34,236 nucleotides of DNA from SLJM01 sp964415785 (GCA_964415785.1 CAYQBU010000018.1:1-34236); one strand, 5' to 3'; shown: positions 21,025 through 29,919, numbered from the stretch's first letter. Made by a program: numbers and translations. Notes: a model not told the origin generated them from the sequence alone.

Positions 21025-23997
21025 ATGGCCCGAGCATCGGAACGCGATATCGTCGAGTTGGGACGCCAGATTTTCAAGAAAATGAAGGGTCAATCGCCCT
21101 CCATCTTTAGCGCCAGTCGTTGGCGCGAAAAGATGATGGAGTGGTCGATGAACGATGAGGCCTTCAAGGTCGAGATGTTTCGCTTTGTGGACGTCTTTCC
21201 GACGCTCAAAGACCACGTCCAACTGGCGGAGCATATCCAGGAGTATTTTTGTCGGCCAGAACAGGATTTTCCGTCCTCGTTTCAGTGGGGACTCTCCAGG
21301 GTTAAACCCGATAGTTGGATCGCCAAAAAGGCGTCGGGCCAGATCGAGAAGCAGATCGTGGGGATGGCGGAACAGTTTATCGCCGGACGAGATGCCGAGG
21401 AAGCGCTGGGGACCCTCAAGAAGATGTGGAAGAAAGAGGGGTTTACCTACACATTAGATCTGTTGGGAGAAGCCACGGTTAGCGAGGCGGAGGCCGAGGA
21501 TTACCTGGAGCGCTACAAGGAGATTCTGGAGACGCTCTGCAGGGAAACACCCTCCTGGCCCGACCGGCCGGCACTGGAGCAGACACCCTATGGAAAGGTC
21601 CCGCGGGTCAACCTGTCGGTCAAGATCTCGTCGCTCTACAGCCAGCTCGACCCCATCGATCCGCAGGGCAGCATTGACGCGGTGAAGGAACGACTGCGGC
21701 CCCTCTTTCGACTGGCCAAGGAGCGCAACGCCTTCATCAATATCGACGTGGAACAATATAAATATAAAGACCTGACCTACGAGGTCTTTATGAGTCTGTT
21801 GAGCGAAGAGGAATTCGCCGACTTTGAGCACGCCGGCATCGTCTGCCAGGCCTATCTGCGCGATAGCTATGAGGACGTGAAGGCCCTCATCAAATGGGCC
21901 AAGAAGCGGCGCACGCCGGTAACGGTGCGCCTCGTGAAGGGCGCCTACTGGGATTACGAGACCATCCACGCCGAACAGGAGGGATGGCCGATTCCGGTGT
22001 ATATGCAGAAGTGGGAGACGGACCAAAATTTCGAGCGCTGCACCGAGTTGATGCTCGACAAGCATAAGTATATCCGCACCGCCATCGCCTCTCACAACGT
22101 TCGAAGCATCGCTCATGCGATGACCTATGCGGAGGCCAAGCGCCTGGACAAGAGCGCTCTGGAATTCCAGATGCTCTATGGGATGGCGGAGCCCATGAAA
22201 GCGACGATCAAAGACATGGGCTACCGGCTGCGCGATTACGTGCCCATCGGGGAGATGATTCCCGGCATGGCCTATCTGGTGCGTCGGCTGTTGGAGAATA
22301 CCTCCAACGAGAGCTGGCTTCGCATGAGCTTTGTGGAGGGAGAGAGCCTCGATAAACTGCTGGCGGCACCGGAGGCCCCGGAGGGAGCGTCGGCGAGCAC
22401 CTCCGAGCCCCGCCACGGGGCGGTGACGGAGCATGGATTTAAGAACGAGCCGCTCCGGGACTTCGCAACGGCCGAGGATCGCCAGCGGATGGCCGATGCC
22501 GTCGAACGCGTCAAAGGGGAGTTGGGCGCGAGTTACCCGGCGACCATTGGCGGCCAATCGGTCAGCGGAGAGGGCGTGCTTCGAAGCCACAACCCGGGGC
22601 GGCCGGATCAGGTGGTGGGAGAGGTGGCGAGTCTGACGGCGGAGCAGGCCGACGAGGCGATCGAGGCGGCGTCGGCGGCGCAGTCGGGGTGGGCGTCGAC
22701 GAGCGCTGCGGAGCGCGCGGACTACCTATTGGCCGTGGCTCAGAAGATGCGCGAGCGCCGCGATGAGTTGGCGGCCTGGATGGTCTGGGAGGTCGGCAAG
22801 ATCTGGCGAGAGGCAGACGCCGATGTCTGCGAGGCCATTGATTTTTGTGAGTATTACGCCCGGGAGATGAAGCGCCTCGACGAGCCCAGGCGGCTCGGTC
22901 GATTGCCGGGAGAGCTCAATCAACTCGGCTATCGGCCCCGCGGTGTGGCGGCGGTGATCGCGCCCTGGAACTTCCCGCTGGCGATCATCACGGGGATGAC
23001 CATGGCGGCCGCGGTGACGGGAAATACGGTGGTCGTCAAGCCGGCGGAGCAGTCGCCGGTGATCGCCGCCAAACTCAATGAGATCTGTCTGGACGCCGGC
23101 TTTCCCGATGGAGTGATCAATTTTGTGCCCGGACCGGGTGAGACGGTGGGCGCTCGATTGGTGGAGAGCCCCGACGTTCACGTCATCGCCTTTACGGGAT
23201 CGATGGAGGTGGGCCTCAATATCATTCGCACCGCCGCCGAACCCCAGCGCGGTCAGCATCACGTCAAGAAGGTGGTCTGCGAGATGGGCGGCAAAAACGC
23301 CATCATCGTCGACGCCGACGCCGATCTCGATGAAGCGGTCCAGGGCGTGATTCACTCCGCCTTTGGATTTCAGGGCCAGAAGTGTTCGGCCTGCAGCCGG
23401 GTGGTGGTCCACGAGTCGTGCTACGACGAGTTCAGAGACCGGCTGGTGGAGGCGACGCGGAGCATCATGATCGGTCCCGCCGACGATCCGGGAACCAAGG
23501 TCGGTCCCGTGATCGACGAAGAGGCCAAGGAGAAAATCGAGGGTTATATCGCCATTGGCCGCCAGGAAGGGACGGTGTTGCTGAGCCGGGAAGTCGAGGG
23601 CCCAGGTCATTTTGTGGGCCCCACGATCATCGAGGATATCGGAGTCGACGATCGGCTGGCCCAGGAGGAGATCTTTGGGCCCGTGCTGGCCTTGATGAAG
23701 GTCGGCTCCTTTGACGAGGCAATCGAGGTGGCGAATGCGACGCGCTTTGCGCTGACGGGAGCCGTCTATAGCCGAAGTCCCTACAATATCATGCAGGCCC
23801 GCGAGGAATTTGCCGTGGGCAACCTGTATATCAACCGCGGCAGTACGGGGGCTCTGGTGTATCGAAATCCCTTTGGAGGCTTTGATCTGTCGGGAGGAGG
23901 AACGAAGGCCGGTGGGCCGGAGTACCTCCAGAACTTCCTGGTGCCTCAGGCGATCGTGGAGAATACGATGCGCCGCGGCTTTGCCCCCGAGGATTGA
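21025..23997 (+). CDS. putA: Bifunctional proline dehydrogenase / glutamate-semialdehyde dehydrogenase
   Basis: PutA oxidises proline to glutamate in two steps: an FAD-dependent proline dehydrogenase makes pyrroline-5-carboxylate, and an NAD-dependent dehydrogenase converts the semialdehyde to glutamate. The 990-residue protein has an N-terminal helical arm, the TIM-barrel PRODH domain (about 170-440; 'NLSVKISSLYSQLDPIDPQG', 'RLVKGAYWDYE', 'IASHNVRS', 'MLYGMAEPMK', 'RRLLENTSNESWLR') and the P5C dehydrogenase (about 510-985). The latter has Glu753 in 'EMGGKN', catalytic Cys787 in 'GQKCSAC', 'APWNFPLA' and 'EEIFGPVLAL'. There is no ribbon-helix-helix repressor domain, so it is the short, non-autoregulatory type. 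The ribosome-binding site is weak, and two hairpins precede it. No proline transporter gene is adjacent. Confidence 0.97.
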   Translation: MARASERDIVELGRQIFKKMKGQSPSIFSASRWREKMMEWSMNDEAFKVEMFRFVDVFPTLKDHVQLAEHIQEYFCRPEQDFPSSFQWGLSRVKPDSWIAKKASGQIEKQIVGMAEQFIAGRDAEEALGTLKKMWKKEGFTYTLDLLGEATVSEAEAEDYLERYKEILETLCRETPSWPDRPALEQTPYGKVPRVNLSVKISSLYSQLDPIDPQGSIDAVKERLRPLFRLAKERNAFINIDVEQYKYKDLTYEVFMSLLSEEEFADFEHAGIVCQAYLRDSYEDVKALIKWAKKRRTPVTVRLVKGAYWDYETIHAEQEGWPIPVYMQKWETDQNFERCTELMLDKHKYIRTAIASHNVRSIAHAMTYAEAKRLDKSALEFQMLYGMAEPMKATIKDMGYRLRDYVPIGEMIPGMAYLVRRLLENTSNESWLRMSFVEGESLDKLLAAPEAPEGASASTSEPRHGAVTEHGFKNEPLRDFATAEDRQRMADAVERVKGELGASYPATIGGQSVSGEGVLRSHNPGRPDQVVGEVASLTAEQADEAIEAASAAQSGWASTSAAERADYLLAVAQKMRERRDELAAWMVWEVGKIWREADADVCEAIDFCEYYAREMKRLDEPRRLGRLPGELNQLGYRPRGVAAVIAPWNFPLAIITGMTMAAAVTGNTVVVKPAEQSPVIAAKLNEICLDAGFPDGVINFVPGPGETVGARLVESPDVHVIAFTGSMEVGLNIIRTAAEPQRGQHHVKKVVCEMGGKNAIIVDADADLDEAVQGVIHSAFGFQGQKCSACSRVVVHESCYDEFRDRLVEATRSIMIGPADDPGTKVGPVIDEEAKEKIEGYIAIGRQEGTVLLSREVEGPGHFVGPTIIEDIGVDDRLAQEEIFGPVLALMKVGSFDEAIEVANATRFALTGAVYSRSPYNIMQAREEFAVGNLYINRGSTGALVYRNPFGGFDLSGGGTKAGGPEYLQNFLVPQAIVENTMRRGFAPED

Positions 23998-24112
23998 GGT
24001 CGGTTGAGGAATTCTGTACAGGGGCCCAGAGCAATGCTAGTCAGGTGTCGGCGCCAGGAGGCGTCGACATCGACGATTGACGTTCATCAGTCACACGCCA
24101 CGGAGGGTGCAG

Positions 24113-24748
24113 TTGGGTGCTATTAAAGGTTCGCTATCCTACAAGATTTTCCACGTCCAGGGCGAGCTCCAGGACGATTGGAAGGAGCGCTATGTCGAGC
24201 GCATTGAGGCCAATTCATTTGTGCCGCTGACCCCGGAGGACGAAGACGAAATCTCCGAGGGCTGGGTGCCCATCGATCGGCCGTTGCAGCTCGAATTCGA
24301 TCTGTATTCGGTGCTCTTTGATCACTATATCAATCTGGGGTTTCGTCAGGATCGCTACTCGATTCCCAAGGCCTTGCTCAAGGCTCACGTCGCGGAGGCG
24401 GAGTACGAGTATATGGTGGAAAACGACAAGGAGGAGCTGTCCAAATTTGAGCGTGACGACATCAAGGCGATGGTCAAGATGGAGCTCAAAGAACAACAGC
24501 TTCCCAAGATGCGGGTCATCGACGTCAGTTGGGATCTGCACGCCGGGGTGGTGCGTTTCTGGAGTCAGACCAATAAGCTCTGCGAGACCTTTCAGGGCTA
24601 TTTTCAGGATACCTTCGGCCTCAAGATCTTGCCGGGAAATCCCTATATCAACGCCGTGGAGAGCGGGTTGAGCGAGGACAAAATCGACAAGATCAAAGAT
24701 ATTGAGCCCACTAATTTTGTGGACGGGCTGGCCGGCGTCGAGGGCTGA
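24113..24748 (+). CDS. RdgC-like recombination-associated protein
   Basis: The 211-residue protein starts at a TTG (24113) with GGAGG six bases upstream, where the conserved sequence 'LGAIKGSLSYKIFHVQGEL' begins; the frame reaches back to 24077 without support. Features matching the RdgC/YkvP-type family include 'ERIEANSFVPLTPEDEDE', 'GWVPIDRP', 'INLGFRQDRYSIPKALLKAH', 'QQLPKMRVIDVSWDLHAGVVRFWSQ' and 'FGLKILPGNPY'. E. coli RdgC is a ring-shaped DNA-binding protein that limits RecA loading, and this shorter form is common in deltaproteobacteria. A DNA-related role is likely but not shown. It is followed 62 bp later by a gene of unknown function that often accompanies such genes. Confidence 0.82.
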   Translation: MGAIKGSLSYKIFHVQGELQDDWKERYVERIEANSFVPLTPEDEDEISEGWVPIDRPLQLEFDLYSVLFDHYINLGFRQDRYSIPKALLKAHVAEAEYEYMVENDKEELSKFERDDIKAMVKMELKEQQLPKMRVIDVSWDLHAGVVRFWSQTNKLCETFQGYFQDTFGLKILPGNPYINAVESGLSEDKIDKIKDIEPTNFVDGLAGVEG

Positions 24749-24810
24749 AGGCCGATCGATTCGGCGCAGCATCGAAGCCAGGTTGGGCGAAGCATCCAAG
24801 GGAGAGAGCA

Positions 24811-25368
24811 ATGAATCTTGCAGATCTAATCGAAACGCGCCGATTTCTCGGCGGTGAATTCATGATGTGGTTGTGGTTTAAGTCGGAGACGCATGACAGC
24901 CTGATGGAGGTCGAGGAGCACGGGCCGGTGGAGCTGGCCTACGACGATCGGCTGGTGCTGGAGGCCTATCTGGCGGAGACGGAGCGCAATACGCTCAAGG
25001 GCGGCGCGCCGGCCTATTCGGCGGAGGCGAAGGTAGCGCTCCAGCACGGAAAGCGGGTGTCGCGAGCCAAGCTTCAGGTTGTCAAAGACGGACGGGAGTG
25101 GACATTTACCTATAAGGCCGATGGCCTGGACTTTACGTCGGTCAAGATCCCATCGGTGCTGAGCAAGCAGGAAGAGGAGAAATTTTACGAGCGGATGTAC
25201 TTGTTGGAGGAGATCGAAGATATCATGGCCCGATTGTATCGGGAGTTTTTGGATATCCGCCTCGACGACGAGCTGTGGCACGATCGGATGATGCCGGCCA
25301 TGAAGGATTGGATCGGCACTGACGAGACGGTTGACCGCTCCTGGTACCCATCGCTGAGCAAGGAGTGA
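24811..25368 (+). CDS. Conserved protein paired with the RdgC-like gene
   Basis: The 185-residue protein has no signal peptide or membrane segment. It begins 'MNLADLIETRRFLGGEFMMWLWFKSETHDSL', has a middle 'VALQHGKRVSRAKLQVVKDGREWTF' and ends in a helical region 'EKFYERMYLLEEIEDIMARLYREFLDIRLDDELW'. From memory the 'FLG.EFL.WLWF' start is typical of a family found next to RdgC-like genes in deltaproteobacteria, but I know of no function. The ATG at 24811 has GGGAGAGAG just upstream. The two genes are on the same strand with no terminator between them, so an operon is likely. Confidence 0.75.
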   Translation: MNLADLIETRRFLGGEFMMWLWFKSETHDSLMEVEEHGPVELAYDDRLVLEAYLAETERNTLKGGAPAYSAEAKVALQHGKRVSRAKLQVVKDGREWTFTYKADGLDFTSVKIPSVLSKQEEEKFYERMYLLEEIEDIMARLYREFLDIRLDDELWHDRMMPAMKDWIGTDETVDRSWYPSLSKE

Positions 25369-25423
25369 TCGAGGTCGAGGGGAGAGTGATGGGGGGAGAC
25401 ACTCGAGACGATAGAGAGGACTC

Positions 25424-26302
25424 ATGAGCGCAATCGAAGCCATCGTATTGGCGATCCTGCAGGGGATCGCCCACTTTTTTCCGATCAGCAGTTCCGGTCA
25501 CGTGATGATGGGGGAGCGATTCTTCGGGATCGCTGAACCCAATCTACTCTTTAACGTCACCATCCACGTGGGGACGTTGATCGCGGTGATGGTCTTTTAT
25601 CGAAAGGATGTCATCGGGGCGGTTACGGGGGTACGGGAGGCGGTGGCCCGGGGATTGGAGGAGCGATCGCTGGAGGCGGCGAGCCGCACCGAAGGGGCGC
25701 GGCTGGTGTGGTTATTATTTCTGGCGTCGGTGCCCACGGCGATCATGGGGCTCATTTTCTATCCCTTTTTGTCCACCGGCGGGGGCGAAGAGGTGGAGTT
25801 GTTGACCGTGATTTTGGCGTTGCTCTTCGTCAACGGCTTTATCCTGTTGAGCGCTAAATTTGTGGACGATAGCCGTCTCAAAAAGCGGGAGAGCTCGTGG
25901 TCGCTGTGGCACATCTCACCCGGGGTGGCGTTGACGATCGGGGCAGCGCAGGGCTTTGCTTTGCTGCCCGGCTTTTCGAGTACGGGACTGACGATTGTGG
26001 CCGCCCTGTGGCTGGGGGTGGGTCGGGCGGAGTCGGCGCGCTTTTCATTTTTGTTGTCCATACCGGCGGTGGGAGGAGCGATGCTCCTGGAGTCGCTCAA
26101 GAGCTTTGAGTCGGCGGAGTTGGCCGCCCTCGGTGGCATGGGGGATGTGGGGCTGTACGCGTTTTGCGCCCTCCTGGCGGGGGTGATTGGGTACGCAAGC
26201 ATGTGGATCTTGGTCAAGATGCTTCAGCACGCCAAGTTCTGGCACTTCTCCTGGTACTGCTGGCTCTTTGGGGCCGGCGGATTGGCGCTGCTCTGGCTGT
26301 GA
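25424..26302 (+). CDS. UppP/BacA-family undecaprenyl-diphosphatase homologue with altered active site
   Basis: UppP removes a phosphate from undecaprenyl diphosphate in the inner membrane so that the peptidoglycan carrier lipid can be recycled. The 292-residue protein is of normal length and has multiple membrane segments plus the first signature 'QGIAHFFPISSSGHVM' (13-28) and the second 'LLPGFSSTGLTI' (180-191). Two residues considered essential in E. coli BacA are replaced. The conserved Glu (E21, in the T-E-F/Y position) is His17, and the conserved Arg (R174, of PG-x-S-R-S-G) is Ser186. Ser22-24 and His26 remain. It may therefore be a paralogue with a different activity and not a working phosphatase. 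Start ATG 25424 has GAGG upstream. It follows the RdgC-like pair by 55 bp and converges with the phn operon. Confidence 0.88.
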   Translation: MSAIEAIVLAILQGIAHFFPISSSGHVMMGERFFGIAEPNLLFNVTIHVGTLIAVMVFYRKDVIGAVTGVREAVARGLEERSLEAASRTEGARLVWLLFLASVPTAIMGLIFYPFLSTGGGEEVELLTVILALLFVNGFILLSAKFVDDSRLKKRESSWSLWHISPGVALTIGAAQGFALLPGFSSTGLTIVAALWLGVGRAESARFSFLLSIPAVGGAMLLESLKSFESAELAALGGMGDVGLYAFCALLAGVIGYASMWILVKMLQHAKFWHFSWYCWLFGAGGLALLWL

Positions 26303-26308
26303 TGGATG

Positions 26309-26324
26309 GCCCCGTTGGCGGGGC
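26309..26324. terminator. Hairpin in the convergent gap between uppP-like and phnE2 genes
   Basis: A six-base GCCCCG (26309-26314) / CGGGGC (26319-26324) stem with a TTGG loop fills most of the 25-bp gap between two convergent genes. It could serve as a bidirectional terminator, although there is no T-run on either side. Confidence 0.45.
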
Positions 26325-26327
26325 TCA

Positions 26328-27221
26328 TCAGGTCACGGCGGCGCGGGCTTTGGCGGAGACCCATTCGGAGAGGACGACGGTGCCCAAAATGGCCAGAAAG
26401 ATGACGCTGACCTGGCCCCAGGCGAGGGTGTCGATGGAGGTCTGAAGGGCCATGCCGATCCCACCGGCGCCGACGAGGCCCAAAATGGTGGCCTCCCGGA
26501 TATTGATGTCCCAGCGATAGATGGAAATACCAGCAAAGGCGGGAGCGATCTGGGGAATGACGCCAAAGGTCAGCACCTGGAGGCGGCTTGCCCCGGTGGA
26601 CTCGATGGCGTCGCGAGCCGTCTCGTCGATCTCCTCGATGGCCTCGAAGAGCAGTTTTCCGCAAAAGCCCACGGAGCGAAGAGCGATGGCCAGAACCCCG
26701 GAGAGCATGCCGGGGCCGATGATCACAACCAGCAGGAGGGCCCAGATCAGGGAGTTGACCGAGCGGGAGGCGACGAGCACCATCAGGGCCAGGGGACGGA
26801 CGTAAGTCGTCGATGGCGTGGTGTTGCGGGCTGCCAAAAAGGCCAGCGGAGAGGCGATCATCACACCCAGGATGGTGCCCAGGGTGGCGATGTGGATGGT
26901 GTCCACCAGGGGCTCCCAGAGCTCCAGGGCGAAGGCCAGGCGCTCGCCGAAGAACTCGGCGGTCTTACTCCAGAGAAGGCCCTCTTGGTGGAGCTCAGGG
27001 ATGTCGACGAACCACTCGGGCAAGAACATGCGCATGCCCAGGTCGGCGCCCTGTTCGGGGGCGGACCAGACGAAATCCCAGGTCGTCTCGTCGGAGATGA
27101 GCTTAAAGCACCACAGGACGACGCCGGCGATGCCGAGGGTGACCAGCCAGTGGGTGGCGGCCTCTTTGCGGCTTCGCCGTTGCCAGATGCGTTTTCCGTC
27201 TTCCTCGTGAACTGGGGACAT
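26328..27221 (-). CDS. phnE: PhnE-type ABC transporter permease (second copy)
   Basis: This inner-membrane permease of a phosphonate/phosphate-ester importer has 297 residues and about six membrane segments. It carries the BPD-transporter EAA loop region ('IEEIDETARDAIESTGASRLQVLTFGVIPQIAPAFAG') and 'ILGLVGAGGIGMALQTS', typical of PhnE. A long N-terminal segment (about 50 to 105, with 'LGMRMFLPEWF') precedes the core. The start is ATG 27221 in a TGATG overlap with the upstream phnE (alternative GTG 27224). The two PhnE paralogues probably form a heterodimeric channel with PhnC on the cytosolic face and PhnD outside. Confidence 0.92.
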   Translation of the reverse strand: MSPVHEEDGKRIWQRRSRKEAATHWLVTLGIAGVVLWCFKLISDETTWDFVWSAPEQGADLGMRMFLPEWFVDIPELHQEGLLWSKTAEFFGERLAFALELWEPLVDTIHIATLGTILGVMIASPLAFLAARNTTPSTTYVRPLALMVLVASRSVNSLIWALLLVVIIGPGMLSGVLAIALRSVGFCGKLLFEAIEEIDETARDAIESTGASRLQVLTFGVIPQIAPAFAGISIYRWDINIREATILGLVGAGGIGMALQTSIDTLAWGQVSVIFLAILGTVVLSEWVSAKARAAVT

Positions 27222-28042
27222 CACATCACCTTGGAGCGGATTGCGCTCGAGACGTATTCAAAGATGTAGACGGTGCCGATGATCAGCAGGAGGATGGCGG
27301 CGACCGAGTCGAATTCGTAGCGCTCAAAGGCGGTGGTCAGGGTCGCGCCGATACCGCCGGCGCCGACGATGCCGATGATCGCCGATTCCCGGAAGTTGAT
27401 GTCCAGGCGATAGAGCGACAGGCCGATGAAGCGAGGCATGATCTGTGGGGCGACGGCGTAGTCGATCTTCTGGAGCCAGGAGGCGCCCGTGGCGTCGACG
27501 GCCTCTACGGTATCGAAGTTGATGGACTCGATATCCTCGGCGATCAATTTGCCCAGAAAGCCGATGGTGGCCACCACGAGGGTGACGAAGCCGGCGAAGG
27601 GTCCGAAGCCGAACATGGCGACGAAGAGCACGGCCAGGATGATGGCGTGAAAGGCGCGGGCGACGGCCAGAATCGCCCGGCAGGTCATGTAGACCGGCCG
27701 GGGCGTCAGGTTGGAGGCAGCGCCCAGTCCCAGGGGAATGGACAGGGCGATGCCCACGGTGGTGGCGACGGCGGTCATGGTCAGGCTCTCGACGAAGCCG
27801 CGCCAGATGTCGTGGGATCGGGTGATGAAGTCGGGCTGAAGGGCGGCGGCGAAGAACTCGGAGGCCCGGTTCAATCCCTCCAGAAGACGGGAGATGTCGA
27901 TCTCAAAAACAACGCTGGAGAGCGCCCAAATGAGATAGGCGGAGGCGCCGATGAGCAGGGTCCACCGGCGGGTGGGATCCTTGATCAGAGGCGGGCGTTT
28001 CCAGGTCTTGGTGGAAGTCGAGGAGGTCGACGTGGAACTCAC
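27221..28042 (-). CDS. phnE: PhnE-type ABC transporter permease (first copy)
   Basis: The 273-residue permease has about six membrane segments, the EAA loop ('NFDTVEAVDATGASWLQKIDYAVAPQIMPRFIG') and 'AIIGIVGAGGIGATLTTAF'. Its N terminus is a Ser/Thr-rich cytosolic stretch (about 1-15). Start GTG 28042 has an excellent CAGGAGGTG ribosome-binding site and lies in a GTGA overlap with phnC (28039-28042). It is similar in layout to the downstream phnE copy, consistent with an ancient duplication and a heterodimeric permease. Confidence 0.93.
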   Translation of the reverse strand: MSSTSTSSTSTKTWKRPPLIKDPTRRWTLLIGASAYLIWALSSVVFEIDISRLLEGLNRASEFFAAALQPDFITRSHDIWRGFVESLTMTAVATTVGIALSIPLGLGAASNLTPRPVYMTCRAILAVARAFHAIILAVLFVAMFGFGPFAGFVTLVVATIGFLGKLIAEDIESINFDTVEAVDATGASWLQKIDYAVAPQIMPRFIGLSLYRLDINFRESAIIGIVGAGGIGATLTTAFERYEFDSVAAILLLIIGTVYIFEYVSSAIRSKVM

Positions 28043-28881
28043 AGCACCTCCTGAGCGATAAATTGTCCGGAGGAGCGGATGTCACCGCCGTCGTCGTCCT
28101 CGTCATCGTCGACCTGGCCGTCGGTGTCGCGTTCGGCCTCCCAATCCTCGCCGCCGTAGATGCGCGGGAGTTCCTCTTCGGTGAGCTCTTCGGGAGGGCC
28201 GTCGAAGATGAGAGCGCCGGCCTGGAGGCCCAGGATGCGGTCCGTATATTCGCGGGCCAGGGGGACGTCGTGGATATTGATGATCGCCGCCAGGTCGTGT
28301 TTGGCGCACAGATCGCGAAGCAATTGCATGACCTGACGGGCCGTGCGGGGGTCGAGGCTCGCCGTGGGTTCGTCGACCAGCAACAGGTCAGGGTCCTGCA
28401 TCAGGGCGCGGGCGATGCCCACGCGTTGCTGTTGGCCACCGGAGAGTTCGTCGGCCCGGCGATCATGTAGCCCCTCGAGGCCTACTTGCTCCAGGAGCGC
28501 AAAGGCCCGATCGATATCGGCCTGGGGAAAGTCGCGCATCAGGCTGGACCAAAAGCCCATATAGCCCAGGCGGCCGCTGAGGATATTCTCCATGACCGTC
28601 AGGCGCTCCACGAGGGCGTAATTTTGAAAGATCATGGCCATGCGACGCCGCGCCTTTCGGAGCCCACCTCGGCCGAGCGCGGTCAAGTCTGCATCGCCCA
28701 GAAAAATTCGACCCTCCGTGGGCTCCACCAGGCGGTTGACGCATCGGATCAAGGTGCTCTTGCCGGCGCCCGAGGGGCCGATAAGAGCCACGACCTGACC
28801 GCTCGGCAGGTCGAGGGAGACGCTCTTGAGGGCCTCATAACCATCGGGGTAGCGCTTGGTGACGTCCTCGAGTTGGAGCAT
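28039..28881 (-). CDS. phnC: PhnC-type ABC transporter ATP-binding protein with acidic tail
   Basis: The 280-residue ATPase has Walker A 'GPSGAGKST', Q-loop 'FQNYALVERLTV', signature 'LSGGQQQR', Walker B 'LLLVDEP' and the H-loop His in 'INIHDVPLA'. It energises import through the two PhnE permeases. Start ATG 28881 gives the usual PhnC beginning 'MLQLEDVTKRYPDG'; the frame runs upstream to 28944 without support. The last 45 residues or so are an acidic, Asp-rich extension ('DGQVDDDEDDDGGD') not found in normal PhnC. Its stop overlaps the start of the first phnE (GTGA), and phnD ends 38 bp upstream, so all four genes form one operon. Confidence 0.93.
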   Translation of the reverse strand: MLQLEDVTKRYPDGYEALKSVSLDLPSGQVVALIGPSGAGKSTLIRCVNRLVEPTEGRIFLGDADLTALGRGGLRKARRRMAMIFQNYALVERLTVMENILSGRLGYMGFWSSLMRDFPQADIDRAFALLEQVGLEGLHDRRADELSGGQQQRVGIARALMQDPDLLLVDEPTASLDPRTARQVMQLLRDLCAKHDLAAIINIHDVPLAREYTDRILGLQAGALIFDGPPEELTEEELPRIYGGEDWEAERDTDGQVDDDEDDDGGDIRSSGQFIAQEVL

Positions 28882-28918
28882 CGGCAGGGTCCTCGGTACA
28901 GAAGGTGAAATAAGGGGC

Positions 28919-29911
28919 TTAACGACAGCTATAGCCGTCTTCAAAGGAGGCGTCGACGGTGCGGATCATCTCCCAGTAGTCCTTGTAGTTGATGCGCTTG
29001 AAGCGGTCGGAGTCGCTGAACTCGGCACCCAGGACGCTGTCCTCCCAGGGGAAGGTAAAGAAGGCCTCTTCGATGGCGTCGATGAGATCGGGGTGGAGGT
29101 TGTAGGTCGGTCCAAAAGCGGTGGTGGGGAAGGTGTCCGAGGTGTAGAGGACGCGGATCTGGTCGCGGGGGACGTCGCCGCGGTCCATGATGCGGTCGGT
29201 GACCTCGTTGGCGACGGCGGCGGCGTCGTAGTCGCGCTGAAACACGCCGATCAGGGAGTTGTCGTGGCCCCCGGAGTAGGCGACGTCAAAGTCCTGACCA
29301 CCGACGAGTCCAAAGTCGTCTTCCAGGAAGACGGTGGGGGTTTTGAAGCCGGAGTTAGAGGTCGGCGAGGTGAAGGCAAAAGTATGGTCTGGGCTCAGAT
29401 CGTCGATGGAGTCCAGGCCACTGTCGACGTGGGTGATGATCTCCATCTCGTAGCCAAAGTCCTCGCCGTCGGCCATCATGGCCGTGGGCACAAAGCCGGC
29501 GCAGTTGACGGCCAGAGGGACGGCGCCGGTGGAAAAGCCGGCGATATGGAGGCGGCCGGCGCGCATGGCCTCGATCTGGGCGGCGTTGGAACCGGCGGCG
29601 AAGAATTGGACGTCGCGCCCTGTAGTCTCCTCCAGATGGTCGATGAACTCGTCCCACACCTCGCGGTATTGGGCGGGATCTTCAACCGGGGTATAGGCGA
29701 AGATGAGGGTGTCTGGATCCAGCCAGCGCTCCTCGTCGGCGTGGCGGTCGGCGACCAGGTCGCCTGTGCGATCGCAAAACCGGGGCCGATCGAGATCACC
29801 GTCTTCGCAGTGGCCCTCCTCCCAGTCCCCGACCTGGTCACAGGCCAATAAGCTCAGGGCGGCGACGAGGAGCCATAAGGCGATGGGCTGTCGAGATAGT
29901 ACGGACTTCAT
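28919..29911 (-). CDS. phnD: PhnD-type phosphonate/phosphate-ester binding lipoprotein
   Basis: The 330-residue solute-binding protein has lipobox L-L-A-C (Cys24). It then has a short Cys-containing insert ('GHCEDGDLDRPRFCDRTGD', about 33-51) before the two-lobed domain. That domain has 'LIFAYTPVEDPAQYREVWDEFIDHLEETTGRDV', 'AGRLHIAGFSTGA', 'DLSPDHTFAFTSPTSNSGFKTP', 'GGHDNSLIGVFQRDYDAAAV' and 'IRVLYTSDTFPTTAF', all characteristic of the PhnD/PtxB/HtxB family. Ligand preference (phosphonate, phosphite, phosphate ester) cannot be read from sequence. No C-P lyase, phosphonatase or ptxD gene is in the window. It is the first gene of a phnD-phnC-phnE-phnE operon, probably responding to phosphorus supply, though no Pho box was identified. 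Confidence 0.92.
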   Translation of the reverse strand: MKSVLSRQPIALWLLVAALSLLACDQVGDWEEGHCEDGDLDRPRFCDRTGDLVADRHADEERWLDPDTLIFAYTPVEDPAQYREVWDEFIDHLEETTGRDVQFFAAGSNAAQIEAMRAGRLHIAGFSTGAVPLAVNCAGFVPTAMMADGEDFGYEMEIITHVDSGLDSIDDLSPDHTFAFTSPTSNSGFKTPTVFLEDDFGLVGGQDFDVAYSGGHDNSLIGVFQRDYDAAAVANEVTDRIMDRGDVPRDQIRVLYTSDTFPTTAFGPTYNLHPDLIDAIEEAFFTFPWEDSVLGAEFSDSDRFKRINYKDYWEMIRTVDASFEDGYSCR

Positions 29912-29919
29912 GACCTGAT

